Assembly (NCBI RefSeq): GCF_900108585.1
Contig: NZ_UESZ01000001.1
Location: 62,001-126,000 of the forward strand
Reading direction: 5' to 3'
Origin: Branchiibius hedensis
GTDB lineage: Bacteria > Actinomycetota > Actinomycetes > Actinomycetales > Dermatophilaceae
Length of the DNA: 64,000 bases
Below are positions 17,117 to 26,736 of the stretch, piece by piece; within the stretch, counting starts at the first letter, position 1, and each line of letters opens with the position of its first letter. The notes beneath the pieces are model-generated. The model saw only the letters and a list, made by a program, of their open reading frames with translations, made no database searches and had not been told where the DNA came from. A program made the translations under genes and the position numbers.

Positions 17117-18478
17117 ATGGCGATCACCAAGAAGTCTGCGACCTCCTACCGCTGCAGCGAGTGCGGTTGGACCGCGATCAAGTGGGTCGGCCGGTGCGGG
17201 GAGTGCCAGGCCTGGGGGACCGTCGCCGAGGTGGGTGCTGTTATTGCCCGTACGCCGCCCGCGACCGTCATCGAGCAGCCTGCGGTTCCGATCGGGTCGG
17301 TGGATCTGCTGGCGAGCGCGGCCGTTCCGACCGGAGTCGGCGAGTTCGACCGGGTGCTGGGTGGCGGTCTGGTCCCGGGCTCGGTGGTGTTGGTCGCAGG
17401 GGAGCCCGGGATCGGTAAGTCCACGTTGCTATTGGATGTGTCCGCGCGGGTGGCGCGTGCTGGTGTGCGGGCGCTGTACGTCTCCGGGGAGGAATCGGCC
17501 GGGCAGGTGCGCTCGCGCGCCGAGCGCATCGATGCGGTGGCACCGGAGTTGTACCTCGCCAGCGAGACCGACCTGGCCACGGTGCTGGCGCAGATCGACG
17601 CCGTGTCGCCGTCGCTGCTGGTGGTGGACTCGGTGCAGACGGTGGCGTCCTCCTCGATCGAAGGTGCGGCCGGCAACGTCTCGCAGGTGCGCGAGGTGGC
17701 GGCCTCCATCATCTCGGTGGCCAAGAAGCGCGGGATCGCGGTGCTGCTGATCGGCCACGTCACCAAAGACGGATCGATCGCCGGGCCACGGACCTTGGAG
17801 CATCTGGTCGACGTGGTGATCCAGTTCGAAGGTGAACGGCATTCGCGGCTGCGACTGGTGCGCGCGGTGAAGAACCGGTTCGGGGCGACCGATGAAGTGG
17901 GTTGTTTCGACCTGACCGACGAAGGGATCCTGGGTCTGCCGGATCCCAGCGGGCTCTTCCTGTCGCACGGCGATCGGGTGGCCGGCAGTTGTGTGACCGT
18001 GGCCTTGGAGGGTCGTCGACCGCTGGTCACCGAGGTGCAGTCGCTGCTGGTCAAGGGTAACGGCGGGTCACCCCGGCGGACGGTCAGCGGGATCGAATCC
18101 GCCCGGGTGGCAATGATTCTCGCGGTGTTGACCAGTCGGGTGCGGTTGCCGTTGGGCGATCACGACAGCTACATCTCGACGGTGGGCGGCGCCCAACTGC
18201 GCGAGCCGGCGGCCGACCTGGCGGTGGCGCTGGCGGTGGCGTCGGCGTCGTTGGACCGCCCGCTGGCCAAGGGTGTCGTGGCCTTCGGTGAGGTCGGCTT
18301 GTCCGGCGAGGTGCGACCCGTCGGCGGTGTCGAGCGGCGGATCGCCGAGGCGGCGCGCATCGGTTTCGACCACGCGATCGTGCCGGCCGGCAGTCTTCGG
18401 CGGGACCGAATTCCCTCTGGCGTCAAGGTAACTGAGGCGGATCATCTGTTCCGGGCGCTCGCGGTGATCACCGGGTGA
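17117..18478 (+). CDS. radA: DNA repair protein RadA
   Basis: RecA-like branch-migration ATPase for recombinational repair. Length 453. Seen: N-terminal zinc finger YRCSECGWT with RCGECQAW (two C-x2-C), Walker A GEPGIGKSTLLLD, the RadA motif VKNRFGATDEVG, and a C-terminal Lon-like domain (ADLAVALAVASA). Start at ATG 17117 because the zinc finger begins 11 residues in and a TACGGT box stands seven bases before it. The stop overlaps the next gene by four bases (GTGA). Confidence 0.97.
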   Translation: MAITKKSATSYRCSECGWTAIKWVGRCGECQAWGTVAEVGAVIARTPPATVIEQPAVPIGSVDLLASAAVPTGVGEFDRVLGGGLVPGSVVLVAGEPGIGKSTLLLDVSARVARAGVRALYVSGEESAGQVRSRAERIDAVAPELYLASETDLATVLAQIDAVSPSLLVVDSVQTVASSSIEGAAGNVSQVREVAASIISVAKKRGIAVLLIGHVTKDGSIAGPRTLEHLVDVVIQFEGERHSRLRLVRAVKNRFGATDEVGCFDLTDEGILGLPDPSGLFLSHGDRVAGSCVTVALEGRRPLVTEVQSLLVKGNGGSPRRTVSGIESARVAMILAVLTSRVRLPLGDHDSYISTVGGAQLREPAADLAVALAVASASLDRPLAKGVVAFGEVGLSGEVRPVGGVERRIAEAARIGFDHAIVPAGSLRRDRIPSGVKVTEADHLFRALAVITG

Positions 18479-18834
18479 GCACGCGGATCGCGGGCGTAAC
18501 GATCGACTGTCGTGACCCGCACGCGCTCGCGAGATTCTGGTCGCAGCTTCTCGGGCGCCCGGTCACTGCGGAGCACTCCGACGACAACTGGGCATCCGTT
18601 GGCTCAGTGCGTGATTCGACGCCCAGGCTGACCTTTCAGCGGGTGCCGGAGCCGAACGTCGGCAAGGTTCGCCTCCACCTCGACATCCAGGTTGACGACG
18701 TGAGCGAGGCGCAAGACCGCGTCCTCGAACTCGGCGGCAGCCTCACGGGCGAGCGCCACGACTACGACGAGGGCGTCGTGGTTGTCGTCCGCGATCCGGA
18801 AGGCCACGAGTTCTGCCTGGTTCAGTTCTTCTGA
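18475..18834 (+). CDS. VOC (glyoxalase/bleomycin-resistance fold) family protein
   Basis: A 119-residue single VOC module with two beta-alpha-beta-beta-beta units. Seen: VTIDCRDPHALARFWSQLLG, LTFQRVPEPNVGKVRLHLDI and the end VVRDPEGHEFCLVQFF, where His and Glu are in the usual metal or ligand positions. The substrate is unknown; such proteins range from lyases to antibiotic-binding proteins. It is coupled to radA by a GTGA overlap. A relative sits at 58862-59221 with the same FQRV-x-P-x3-GK-x-R/M-HLD core. Confidence 0.88.
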   Translation: MSTRIAGVTIDCRDPHALARFWSQLLGRPVTAEHSDDNWASVGSVRDSTPRLTFQRVPEPNVGKVRLHLDIQVDDVSEAQDRVLELGGSLTGERHDYDEGVVVVVRDPEGHEFCLVQFF

Positions 18835-18878
18835 CCGTCGCCCCTTCGGCGCGGCGGGATCGCACGTAGTGTCGACGT

Positions 18879-19721
18879 GTGCTGTCGTTTGAGAAGCTGA
18901 CGAGCAGGCAGCGCGATGTAGTTGGCCAGTGGGTGCCCGATGCCAGAGTCGTCGCGGACCATAGTTGGGGTCTGGTCGACAACGTGGTCCTCGAACTGGA
19001 CTCGGCCGAGCGGGGACGATTGGTCCTGAAGGTGGACGGGCCCACCAACCACCACGTCACCCGCGAGATCCGCGCCCATCGCGAATGGGTCTCGGCCTTG
19101 AGTAGCACCGGCCTGGCGCCAGTCATGGTGTACGCCGACGAGGCCTCCCACGTGCTCATCACGCGTTACCTGCCGGGCGAGCTTGTGCAGGGCACGTCGG
19201 CCCAGAACGATCCGGACACTTTTCGTCAGGCTGGGTCACTGCTCGCGGCTTTCCATCAGCAGCTACGCTCGTATCACCCAACGTGGAACGACGATCTGCG
19301 CGAGCGGGTCGAACGTCACCTGGTTGCCCCGCACCGGATCGATCCGTCCATTGAGACTGCGGTCCGGACTGAGATGAGGAATTGGCCGACCGGGGGAGCT
19401 GCGGTCGTCCCTACCCACGGCGACTGGCAGCCGCGGAACTGGTTGATTGATCAGGGCACTGTCCGGGTCATCGACTTCGGTCGGGCAGACCTGCGTCCGG
19501 CGGATACTGACCTGGCCCGCCTGGCCCGCCAGGATTTCCAGCGCAACCCCGAGTTGGAGTCGGCGTTCTTCACCGGCTACGGCAGCGACCCGCGTGAACC
19601 CGAGCAGTGGCGCAGGACGTTGATCGCTGAGGCCGTCGGTACCGCCAGCTGGGCGTATGGCGTCAACGACTACGAGTTCGAAGCCGTGGGCCAGCGCCAG
19701 CTGAAGTTGCTCTACCCCTGA
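18879..19721 (+). CDS. APH-fold phosphotransferase (aminoglycoside phosphotransferase family)
   Basis: Small-molecule kinase of 280 residues. Seen: Lys-containing strand GRLVLKVDGP, catalytic loop VVPTHGDWQPRNWLID (H-G-D-x4-N) and IDFGRADLRPADTDLARL (metal-binding Asp). The fold includes aminoglycoside, homoserine, choline and fructosamine kinases; no feature here singles out antibiotic resistance, so I call only the fold. GTG 18879 is six bases after a TAGTGT box (18867-18872), a leaderless arrangement. The gene stands alone between the VOC gene and the DUF222/HNH gene. Confidence 0.85.
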   Translation: MLSFEKLTSRQRDVVGQWVPDARVVADHSWGLVDNVVLELDSAERGRLVLKVDGPTNHHVTREIRAHREWVSALSSTGLAPVMVYADEASHVLITRYLPGELVQGTSAQNDPDTFRQAGSLLAAFHQQLRSYHPTWNDDLRERVERHLVAPHRIDPSIETAVRTEMRNWPTGGAAVVPTHGDWQPRNWLIDQGTVRVIDFGRADLRPADTDLARLARQDFQRNPELESAFFTGYGSDPREPEQWRRTLIAEAVGTASWAYGVNDYEFEAVGQRQLKLLYP

Positions 19722-19782
19722 TCCAATCGCCCCTCTTCTGCGGTCGGGCGAGGCTGTCGGTGGTCGGTTATACGGTCGTTTC

Positions 19783-21180
19783 ATGGATCAGCGAGACGTC
19801 TTGGACGAGGCCGAGGTGGCCTGTCTGGACGTCGTGCGCTCCTGGCGGGATCAGGTGAACGCGACTGCGGGACAGGCCGGCTCACCGCGTGTGCTGGAAG
19901 TGCTCATCCAGGAGTTCGAGCAACTCAAGCACGCGATCAGCGCCCGCCAGATCGAGCTCACCGCCCAGGTCCGCGACCAAGCCCACGCGCGGCGGCGCGC
20001 CCAGAAGGTCTCGGCATCGCTGGCTGACCGGTACGCCGGCGCCGGGGTTGCTCTTGCCCGGCGACGCCACCCGATGACGGGCACGCGCCTGGTACACCAG
20101 GCTCAGGTGTTGACCGAGGACATGCCGCAGGTGCTGGCGGCGATGCGCGCGGGCGAGTTGGGCGAGACCCAGGCTGCGATCCTCGTCCGCGAAACCGACG
20201 GTCTGAGCCGAAGTGAACGCACCCGGGTCACCGATGAGTTGCGCGATCGGTGGGCGGTCATCGGGGATCGCGGTCTGAGCGAGACGACCCGTGACGTGGT
20301 GGCCCGGATCGCTCCTGAGGCGCTCGCTGCTCGGCATGCGAAGGCCGCCGCGGACCGCCACGTGTCCTACCGCTCCGCACCCGATGCGATGCTGCGGCTG
20401 TCTGCGTTACTGCCGCTACGAGACGGCTTGGCCTGTGTGCAGGCTCTGCAGGCCGCTGCGGACACCGCGCTCAAGACGGGCACGGTAAAGCAGGACACGG
20501 TCGAGCAGGATGCCCAGGCGGCGCCAGACACCTCGCGGTCACAGCGGTGGCGCCAGGCGCAGGCCGACGCGCTGGTCACCCGAATCACCGGCACTGCCCC
20601 GCAGGATCTGCCCCCAGTCGCGGTGAAGGTGAACCTGATGATCCCGATCGAAGCCCTCACGGGCGACGCGGGTGGCTTCGTCGACGGCTACGGCATGATC
20701 GGCGGCCATCTGGTTCGCGACCTGATCGATCAGTGCCCCGAGGCCCAGGGCCCGCAGATCCGGCGGTTGTTCGCCCACGGTGGTGACCTGGTCGGGATGG
20801 AGTCCAAAGCGCGTAGCTACCCGGGGCTGCTGAAGGAGTTCATCCGCTTGCGCGACCAGCGTTGCAGGACCCCGTTCTGTGAGTCACGGGTCAAGCACAT
20901 CGACCACATCAAGCCGGCTGCAGCCGGTGGCGCGACCAGCGAGTCCAACGGCCGGCCCTGCTGCGAGTGGTGCAACTACGTCAAGGAGCACCCCGACTAC
21001 CAGATGACCGGCGACGCGCGGTTCGCAACGACCCGGATCGGAGCTGTGTCGGTGGCTTCGACGCCGCCAGCACCACCGGGCAAGCCACCGCCGACGACGT
21101 CGCGTTGGGAACGTCGCTTCATCGACATCATCTGGGGTGACCTCACCTCAGCCGGCTTCCGTGCCCCGCGACGTCAGTGA
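19783..21180 (+). CDS. DUF222 / HNH endonuclease domain protein (REP13E12-like)
   Basis: A 465-residue protein of the actinobacterial 13E12 repeat family. Seen: a long N-terminal helical DUF222 region (about residues 1-330) and a C-terminal HNH nuclease: CRTPFCESRVKHIDHIKPAA (paired Cys and the DH of HNH), then SNGRPCCEWCNYVKEHPDY (second Cys pair and the final His). The family occurs in many copies per genome and is suspected to be mobile or to move by HNH activity, but its role is unsettled. ATG 19783 is six bases after TACGGT. No inverted repeats or duplicated target are visible around it. Confidence 0.88.
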   Translation: MDQRDVLDEAEVACLDVVRSWRDQVNATAGQAGSPRVLEVLIQEFEQLKHAISARQIELTAQVRDQAHARRRAQKVSASLADRYAGAGVALARRRHPMTGTRLVHQAQVLTEDMPQVLAAMRAGELGETQAAILVRETDGLSRSERTRVTDELRDRWAVIGDRGLSETTRDVVARIAPEALAARHAKAAADRHVSYRSAPDAMLRLSALLPLRDGLACVQALQAAADTALKTGTVKQDTVEQDAQAAPDTSRSQRWRQAQADALVTRITGTAPQDLPPVAVKVNLMIPIEALTGDAGGFVDGYGMIGGHLVRDLIDQCPEAQGPQIRRLFAHGGDLVGMESKARSYPGLLKEFIRLRDQRCRTPFCESRVKHIDHIKPAAAGGATSESNGRPCCEWCNYVKEHPDYQMTGDARFATTRIGAVSVASTPPAPPGKPPPTTSRWERRFIDIIWGDLTSAGFRAPRRQ

Positions 21181-21187
21181 TCGGGCC

Positions 21188-21802
21188 TCAGCAGCTGCGC
21201 AGACGCTCGTCCACCGGCTGCACCGGACCGTTCTCGTTGACGAGCAGCGGCACCGCCCCCCCGTCGATCCTGATATCCACCCTACTGTCTGAAACCCACT
21301 GTGCGTCAGAGTAATTCAGGTAGTCGCCGTTGACGCAGCCGATCGGCCACCGCCGCGAGATCAGGGCACCGGGCTGTTCCAGCTGCAGCTTCCAGATGGG
21401 ATCGATTGCCGCGTGCCCCGACTGAACGATCAGCGCGTAGCGGCTATTCGGGGAGCGCACCTCCGATCGCTCGTCGAAGAGGCCGAGCGCGGCCACGAAG
21501 CCATATCCGAGTGCCAACACAGCAAGTGGAGCCGCCAGCACCCATCCGGCGATCCGTAGGTCTCCACCACAGGCGATCAACCACATGGCAACGCAGACCC
21601 CGGCCAGGCCCGCCCAGGCCAGCGGGCTGAGTGCGCTGAGCCCGGCAACGGCCAGACCGTGCAGGTCGACCCACCAAGCCGCAGCCGACGCCAGCACCGG
21701 CAGCACGATGACCCACCCGAGAACTCGCCGCAGCCGGCGCGGTGTCCTATCCGGCAGAAGCAGCCGGCGGGGATCCGCGGGCGGCAGCGACGGCATGCTC
21801 AT
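21188..21802 (-). CDS. Membrane protein of unknown function
   Basis: A 204-residue protein I do not recognise. Three hydrophobic helices occupy about residues 27-120 (VLGWVIVLPVLASAAAWW, a segment around GLAGVCVAMWLIA, and VLAAPLAVLALGYGFVAALG). The last 85 residues form a soluble, probably extracytoplasmic domain with single cysteines near CVNGDYLNYSDAQW and at the very C-terminus (RSC), which could pair in a disulfide. Convergent with the HNH gene, seven bases apart. It is followed on the same strand side by the methyltransferase with 29 bases between. Confidence 0.7.
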   Translation of the reverse strand: MSMPSLPPADPRRLLLPDRTPRRLRRVLGWVIVLPVLASAAAWWVDLHGLAVAGLSALSPLAWAGLAGVCVAMWLIACGGDLRIAGWVLAAPLAVLALGYGFVAALGLFDERSEVRSPNSRYALIVQSGHAAIDPIWKLQLEQPGALISRRWPIGCVNGDYLNYSDAQWVSDSRVDIRIDGGAVPLLVNENGPVQPVDERLRSC

Positions 21803-21831
21803 CGCGCAAGTACGCGGTCACAAGTATGCGG

Positions 21832-22593
21832 TCAGTAGCGCTTCCAGCGGACGAACACCGCATAGTCCACGCCAGTGCCCTCGTGCGAGGCCAGGATCTG
21901 CGCGGCGTGCCGGGTTGCGAATTCGATCCCGACGACGGCTTCGAAGTCCTCGCGGCTGTCGAACTGCCACCGCATGAGCACCGGGATCGAGGTCCAACCC
22001 TGGCGCGCCCAGAAGCGTTCGACACCGGCCGGGTCGTACGCCGGCAGCGACGCCGCGAACCACGCACCGAACGTCGACCGAGAGGCGTCGTTGTCGATCA
22101 CGAACGCCACCCCACCCGGCGCCATGACGCGGTCCAACTCGGCCAGACCCGGTTCGCAGCCGGCGCCGAAGAAGTACGCCCACCGGTTGTGCATCACGTC
22201 GATCGAGGCATCCTCCACCGGCAACGACTCCGCGCCACCGAGCCGCACATCGACCGACGGCAGATCCGCCACCCGCGCCTGCGCCAACCGGACCAACGGC
22301 TCGTGCGGCTCGACGCCGATCACCGATGCCGCCGTCGAGGCCAGCAACGGCAGGTGGAACCCGGTGCCACAACCCACATCGAGCACCCGCAGCCCGTCCC
22401 AGGACTGCACCGAGCGCATTGCATCCCAGATCAACCCGTCCGGATCGACGCCGCGGTTCTCGATCTCGTACAACTCCGGGGTGTTCCAGATGTTCGGTGA
22501 GGGGATCGGTTGAAAGGTCATATTCTCCGTCGCGCCTCTCTCCTCGTCTCCGGGCCTCGCTGCGCTCGTTTCCTCAACTCGGTCGGTGCTCAT
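21832..22593 (-). CDS. Class I SAM-dependent methyltransferase
   Basis: A methyltransferase of 253 residues. Seen: motif [16 protein letters not shown], acidic loop VIGVEPHEP, post-motif [19 protein letters not shown], and motif [14 protein letters not shown]. Substrate unknown. Two starts compete: ATG 22593 overlaps the upstream Cys-rich gene (ATGA) and has a strong GGAGG four bases before it; ATG 22521 ([10 protein letters not shown]) has a weaker GGAG and begins directly before the conserved part. The 24 residues between them (including [13 protein letters not shown]) look like a translated intergenic repeat, so the ancestral start may be 22521. Confidence 0.85.
   Translation of the reverse strand: MSTDRVEETSAARPGDEERGATENMTFQPIPSPNIWNTPELYEIENRGVDPDGLIWDAMRSVQSWDGLRVLDVGCGTGFHLPLLASTAASVIGVEPHEPLVRLAQARVADLPSVDVRLGGAESLPVEDASIDVMHNRWAYFFGAGCEPGLAELDRVMAPGGVAFVIDNDASRSTFGAWFAASLPAYDPAGVERFWARQGWTSIPVLMRWQFDSREDFEAVVGIEFATRHAAQILASHEGTGVDYAVFVRWKRY
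22526..22590. repeat. Actinobacterial intergenic repeat remnant forming a coding insertion
   Basis: The minus strand here contains GAGGAAACGAGCGCAGCGAG followed by GCCCGGAGACGAGGAGAGA. This matches, from memory, the short repeats rich in alternating GAGCG-x-AGCGAG that are scattered between genes in many actinobacteria, and whose translation reads [10 protein letters not shown]. It lies between two possible starts of the methyltransferase. No second copy is visible in this window, so the repeat identity is recognition rather than proof. Confidence 0.4.
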
Positions 22594-23384
22594 AGGTCCT
22601 CCGCAGCAAGTGTCGCCGGATGCACCAACAACGGCAGCAGCGGGCGGCCGGCCGGGCCAGCAGCGACCGTAGCCGCCACCTGCAGAAGGTGCGCTTCGCA
22701 ATAACCCGCCAGCACGTCGTACGCCGATCGGCCCATCAGCCGGACCAACTCACCCTGGTTGCCCAGATAGACCGGCTCGACGCCGATATGGGCCTCGGGG
22801 TTGCCCGAGCAGTACCAATCCAGGTCATGCCCGCCCGGACCCCAGCCCCGCCGGTCGTACTCGCCGATGCTGATCTCCAGGTAGGACGTTTCGTCGGTGA
22901 GCTCGACCGTGCGGAACGTCCGCCGGATCGGCAACTGCCAGCACACGTCCGGCTTGGTCTCGTGCGGTTCCAGCCCCAGGTCGCCCGCGAGGTGATGCAA
23001 CGCGCAACCGCCCCCACCGGCGAAATCCGGTGAGTTGAGGAAGATGCACGCGCCGTCGACGACCCGCGTCTTGGTCGCGTCGTCTTCCGGCTGGGTCCAG
23101 CCCTTCTTGCCGTGCCCCTTGCGGTACTTCTCCCACCGTGCCGGGGTCAGCTGCTCCACGAACGACGCGGTGTGCCGAAGGTCCTTCTTGCCGCTGAAAT
23201 GTGCTCCGAGCGTGCAGCATCCGGCGTCGGGAGCGGTCGCGTAAATCCCCGCACAACCTCGACCGAAGATGCACGTCCACGACGACGTCAACCAGGTCAG
23301 ATCGCAGCGGAACCGCTCGCCAGGGTCGTCCGGGTTGGTGAATTCGACCCAGGTGCGGGGGGTGTCCAGCGGGGTCTCGGTCAC
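22590..23384 (-). CDS. Cysteine-rich conserved protein (YkgJ/DUF3109-like, tentative)
   Basis: A 264-residue soluble protein with at least eleven cysteines, many in motifs: [47 protein letters not shown]. The spacing resembles Fe or Zn cluster-binding YkgJ/DUF3109 proteins, but I cannot confirm the family. GTG 23384 is preceded by TAGACT (23391-23396) at six bases, a leaderless pattern; it is divergent from ppx and shares a 32-base promoter region with it. It is coupled to the methyltransferase by an ATGA overlap, which suggests a shared pathway. Confidence 0.75.
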   Translation of the reverse strand: MTETPLDTPRTWVEFTNPDDPGERFRCDLTWLTSSWTCIFGRGCAGIYATAPDAGCCTLGAHFSGKKDLRHTASFVEQLTPARWEKYRKGHGKKGWTQPEDDATKTRVVDGACIFLNSPDFAGGGGCALHHLAGDLGLEPHETKPDVCWQLPIRRTFRTVELTDETSYLEISIGEYDRRGWGPGGHDLDWYCSGNPEAHIGVEPVYLGNQGELVRLMGRSAYDVLAGYCEAHLLQVAATVAAGPAGRPLLPLLVHPATLAAEDL

Positions 23385-23416
23385 GCAGGGAGTCTAGGTG
23401 TCGCTACCGTTGCCTC

Positions 23417-24337
23417 ATGCGCCTCGGGGTCATCGACGTCGGCTCCAACACCGTTCACCTGTTGGTGGTCGACGCCCACGAGGGGGCGCACCCAACACCC
23501 GCCTCCTCCCACAAGCAGGAATTGCGGCTCTCCGAACACGTCTTGCCGGACGGCCAGATCGGCCCCGAAGGCATCGAACGACTGACCCGGTTCGTCGGTG
23601 AGTGCCTGGAGATCGCCGAGGACAACGGGGTCGAGGAGATGCTCGCCTTCGCCACCAGCGCGATCCGCGAAGCACCCAACGGCGACGCGGTCCTCAAACA
23701 CGTCGAGACCGAGACCGGCGTCCAGCTCAGGGTCCTGTCCGGCTCCTCGGAGTCGCGGCTGACCTTCCTGGCCGTGCGCCGCTGGTTCGGCTGGTCGGCC
23801 GGCCGGGTGCTGATGATCGACATCGGCGGCGGCTCCCTCGAACTGGCCGCTGGCATCGACGAGGACCCGGACGTCGCCATCAGCCTCCCGCTGGGCGCGG
23901 GCCGCCTGACCCTGGAACTGCCGGGTGATCCGCCGGATGCCCAGGTGATTCGCGACGTACGCCGACGGGTGCGTTCGCAGATCGCCAAGGTCGTGCGCGA
24001 CGTGACCAAGGTCGGCACTCCCGACCAGGTGGTGGGTACCTCCAAGACCATCCGGTCCCTGGCCCGGATCTGCGGTGCGGCTCCCCGAGCCGAGGGCCCG
24101 TACGTCGAGCGCACCCTTGCGCTGGCCGACTTGCGTGAGTTGGTGGGCCGGCTGGGGTCCATGACGGTGGCCGAACGGACGCAGTTGCCCGGCGTCTCCA
24201 CCAGCCGCGCCCGCCAACTGCTCGCCGGGGCGATCGCCGTGGAAGCAGCGATGGACCTGCTCGGCGTCGAGCAACTCACTCTGTGCCCGTGGGCGTTGCG
24301 CGAAGGGATCATCCTGCGGCGGCTGGACAGCCTGTGA
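23417..24337 (+). CDS. Ppx/GppA family phosphatase
   Basis: Exopolyphosphatase or (p)ppGpp-type phosphohydrolase of the actin/ASKHA fold. The 306-residue length matches the short actinobacterial Ppx1/Ppx2 form lacking C-terminal domains. Seen: [20 protein letters not shown] (phosphate 1), [29 protein letters not shown] (phosphate 2), LPLGAGRLT and [17 protein letters not shown] 23417 follows TACCGT by six bases (leaderless). Its stop overlaps the next gene as GTGA. Substrate preference cannot be decided from sequence. Confidence 0.93.
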   Translation: MRLGVIDVGSNTVHLLVVDAHEGAHPTPASSHKQELRLSEHVLPDGQIGPEGIERLTRFVGECLEIAEDNGVEEMLAFATSAIREAPNGDAVLKHVETETGVQLRVLSGSSESRLTFLAVRRWFGWSAGRVLMIDIGGGSLELAAGIDEDPDVAISLPLGAGRLTLELPGDPPDAQVIRDVRRRVRSQIAKVVRDVTKVGTPDQVVGTSKTIRSLARICGAAPRAEGPYVERTLALADLRELVGRLGSMTVAERTQLPGVSTSRARQLLAGAIAVEAAMDLLGVEQLTLCPWALREGIILRRLDSL

Positions 24338-25110
24338 CCATCGCGCTGTCGACCGCATCGGTCTACCCGCTCGGAGCGGCGGCTGCGTTCGATCTGGCGG
24401 CTCGGCTCGGGTACGACGGGGTCGAGGTCATGGTGACCACCGAACCGGTCACCCAGGAATCCGGTGCTCTAGCGGCACTCGCCGAGCATTACGGCACGCC
24501 CGTCACCTCGATCCACGCGCCGACGCTGCTCCTGACCCAGCGGGTATGGGGCACCGAACCGTGGGACAAGGTCGACAACTCGATCCAACTGGCCAGCGAT
24601 CTGGGCGCTGACACGGTGGTCGTGCACCCGCCGTTTCGCTGGCAGCGCGGCTATGCCGAATCCTTCATCGAGGGTGTTGCCGAGCGTGAAGCGGCCACCG
24701 GCGTCGCGGTCGCGGTGGAGAACATGTTCCCGTGGCGGGCACGCAACCGGGAGTTGCAGGCGTATCTGCCGGACTGGGACCCGACGCCGTTGGCGTACGC
24801 GAACGTGACCCTGGACCTGTCCCACACGGCCACCGCCGGCTCTGATGCGATGGCGATGGTCGAGGAGCTCGGGGACCGGCTGCGGCATCTGCATCTGGCC
24901 GATGGGTCCGGATCGTTCAAGGACGAGCACCTTGTGCCCGGTCGCGGGACGCAGCCGTGTGCGGTGGTCCTGGAGACGCTGGCGCGCTCCGGTTTCAGGG
25001 GCACCGTCGTCGCCGAGATCGCTACTCGGAAGGCCTCCGATTCCGAGCGCGAAGCCCTCCTGGCCGAGACGCTGGCATTCGCCAGGTTGAATTTTGCGGC
25101 GCCACGGTAG
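24334..25110 (+). CDS. Sugar phosphate isomerase/epimerase (AP endonuclease family 2 TIM barrel)
   Basis: A TIM-barrel protein of 258 residues of the xylose-isomerase-like superfamily. Seen: [52 protein letters not shown] and [20 protein letters not shown], giving the usual His/Glu/Asp metal ligands. Substrate unknown. GTG 24334 overlaps the ppx stop (GTGA), so it is translated with ppx; the same pairing of ppx with this barrel occurs in other actinobacteria as far as I recall. Confidence 0.88.
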   Translation: MTIALSTASVYPLGAAAAFDLAARLGYDGVEVMVTTEPVTQESGALAALAEHYGTPVTSIHAPTLLLTQRVWGTEPWDKVDNSIQLASDLGADTVVVHPPFRWQRGYAESFIEGVAEREAATGVAVAVENMFPWRARNRELQAYLPDWDPTPLAYANVTLDLSHTATAGSDAMAMVEELGDRLRHLHLADGSGSFKDEHLVPGRGTQPCAVVLETLARSGFRGTVVAEIATRKASDSEREALLAETLAFARLNFAAPR

Positions 25111-25164
25111 TTGGTGTTATCGCCAGGCAACCCGCTAGAAACACGGATTGGCTAAGTTCGACTC

Positions 25165-26736
25165 GTGAAGCAATCGTTCGAGGACTATCAGTGTCGTCCC
25201 GCGACGTTCGATGAGATGTTCGACGGTTCGGAGGTCCGCGAGGAGTACCGCGGCGTCCAACGGCAGATTGCCCGGTTGACGCCCCAGGAATTACGTCTGC
25301 GCGCCGACCACCTGTCCAAGTCCTACATCGACCAGGGCGTCACCTTCGACATCGGCGGCGAGGAGCGACCGTTCCCTCTGGACATCGTGCCGCGGCTGAT
25401 CGACGGCGCCACCTGGTCCAGCGTGGAGGCCGGTGTCGCCCAACGGGTTCGCGCCCTGGAGGCTTTCCTGGCCGACATCTACGGTGAGGGCCAGGTCTTC
25501 CTCGACGGCGTCATTCCCCGCCGGGTCGTGACCAGCAGTCCGCACTTCCTGCGCGTCGCCAAAGGCATTCAGCCCCCGGGCAAGGTCCGCGTGCACGTCG
25601 CGGGGATCGACCTGATCCGGGACGCCAACGGCGACTTCCGGGTGCTGGAGGACAACGTCCGTATCCCGTCCGGCGTCTCGTACGTCATGACCAACCGGCG
25701 TGCGATGTCCGCGGCACTACCGGAGGTCTTCGCTCACCACCGCATCCGCCCCGTGTCGCAATACCCAGCGAAACTGCTTGCCGCGCTGCGTAATTGCGCA
25801 CCAAGCGGCGTCAGCGACCCTACGGTCGTCGTGCTCACCCCGGGGGCCTACAACTCGGCGTACTTCGAGCACGCCCTGCTCGCGCGCCTGATGGGTGTCC
25901 GATTGGTGGAGGGTAGCGACCTGGTCGCCCAGAACGGCCGGGTCCATGTGCGTACGACGCACGGACTGCACCCGGTCGACGTGATCTACCGGCGGGTGGA
26001 CGATGAATTCATCGATCCGGTCTATTTCAAACGGGATTCGGTCCTCGGCGTCCCTGGTCTGCTGAACGCGGCCCGGGCCGGCAACGTGACGGTCGCCAAC
26101 GCCGTCGGCAACGGAGTGGCCGACGACAAGCTCGTCTACACCTACGTGCCAGACCTGATCCGCTACTACCTCGGGCAGGAACCGATCCTGAAGAACGTCG
26201 ACACCTGGCGGATGGAGGATCCGGCCCATCGCGCCGAGGTGCTGCCCCGCCTCGACGAACTGGTCGTCAAGCCGGTCGACGGCGCCGGCGGCAAGGGCAT
26301 CGTCATCGGCCCCAACGCGACTGCCGCCCAGTTGGAGGAGTTGCGGGCGCGGCTGCTGGCCGACCCCCGCGGCTGGATCGCCCAGCCGGTGGTGCAACTG
26401 TCGACGGTCCCGACCCTGATCGACAACGACATGGCGCCCCGGCACGTCGATCTGCGGCCGTTCGCGATCAACGACGGCGAGAAGATCTGGGTCCTGCCCG
26501 GCGGTCTGACCCGGGTCGCGCTGCCCGAGGGGGAGTTGATCGTCAACTCCAGCCAGGGCGGCGGCTCCAAGGACACCTGGGTGCTGGCCGGTGATGTCGG
26601 GGAGGAAGCACCCGAACCCACCGCGGCCAGAAGCGGATCGGTGCTGCATCCGGCGTTGCGTGCGCGCGAGAAGCGGATGGCACCCATGACGCAGACGATG
26701 GGTTCGATGACCCAGACGATGGGGGGGCTGGACTGA
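25165..26736 (+). CDS. Circularly permuted ATP-grasp protein (COG2308, DUF404/DUF407)
   Basis: A 523-residue ATP-grasp ligase, first gene of a three-gene set. Seen: FRVLEDNVRIPSGVSYVM and VTSSPHFLRVAKG (family signatures), ATP-binding LVVKPVDGAGGKGIVIG, and DLRPFAINDGEKIWVLPGGL. The group is predicted to form peptide-like bonds on an unknown substrate. GTG 25165 is six bases after TAAGTT (25153-25158). The extreme C-terminus carries a tandem duplication MTQTMGSMTQTMGG from two 21-base units at 26686-26727. Its stop shares one base with the next start (TGATG). Confidence 0.93.
   Translation: MKQSFEDYQCRPATFDEMFDGSEVREEYRGVQRQIARLTPQELRLRADHLSKSYIDQGVTFDIGGEERPFPLDIVPRLIDGATWSSVEAGVAQRVRALEAFLADIYGEGQVFLDGVIPRRVVTSSPHFLRVAKGIQPPGKVRVHVAGIDLIRDANGDFRVLEDNVRIPSGVSYVMTNRRAMSAALPEVFAHHRIRPVSQYPAKLLAALRNCAPSGVSDPTVVVLTPGAYNSAYFEHALLARLMGVRLVEGSDLVAQNGRVHVRTTHGLHPVDVIYRRVDDEFIDPVYFKRDSVLGVPGLLNAARAGNVTVANAVGNGVADDKLVYTYVPDLIRYYLGQEPILKNVDTWRMEDPAHRAEVLPRLDELVVKPVDGAGGKGIVIGPNATAAQLEELRARLLADPRGWIAQPVVQLSTVPTLIDNDMAPRHVDLRPFAINDGEKIWVLPGGLTRVALPEGELIVNSSQGGGSKDTWVLAGDVGEEAPEPTAARSGSVLHPALRAREKRMAPMTQTMGSMTQTMGGLD
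26686..26727 (+). repeat. Two imperfect 21-base tandem units inside the ATP-grasp gene end
   Basis: ATGACGCAGACGATGGGTTCG at 26686-26706 is followed by ATGACCCAGACGATGGGGGGG at 26707-26727, encoding MTQTMGS and MTQTMGG. The duplication is in frame and adds length only to the disordered C-terminal tail. Confidence 0.8.

Noticed and set aside
18879-19721. Aminoglycoside resistance gene
   Set aside because: Only the general APH fold is visible; the kinase loop is shared by many metabolic kinases and no resistance-specific motif or mobile context is present.
19783-21180. Homing element or active mobile unit around the DUF222/HNH gene
   Set aside because: No terminal repeats, target duplication or intron boundaries could be found around it.
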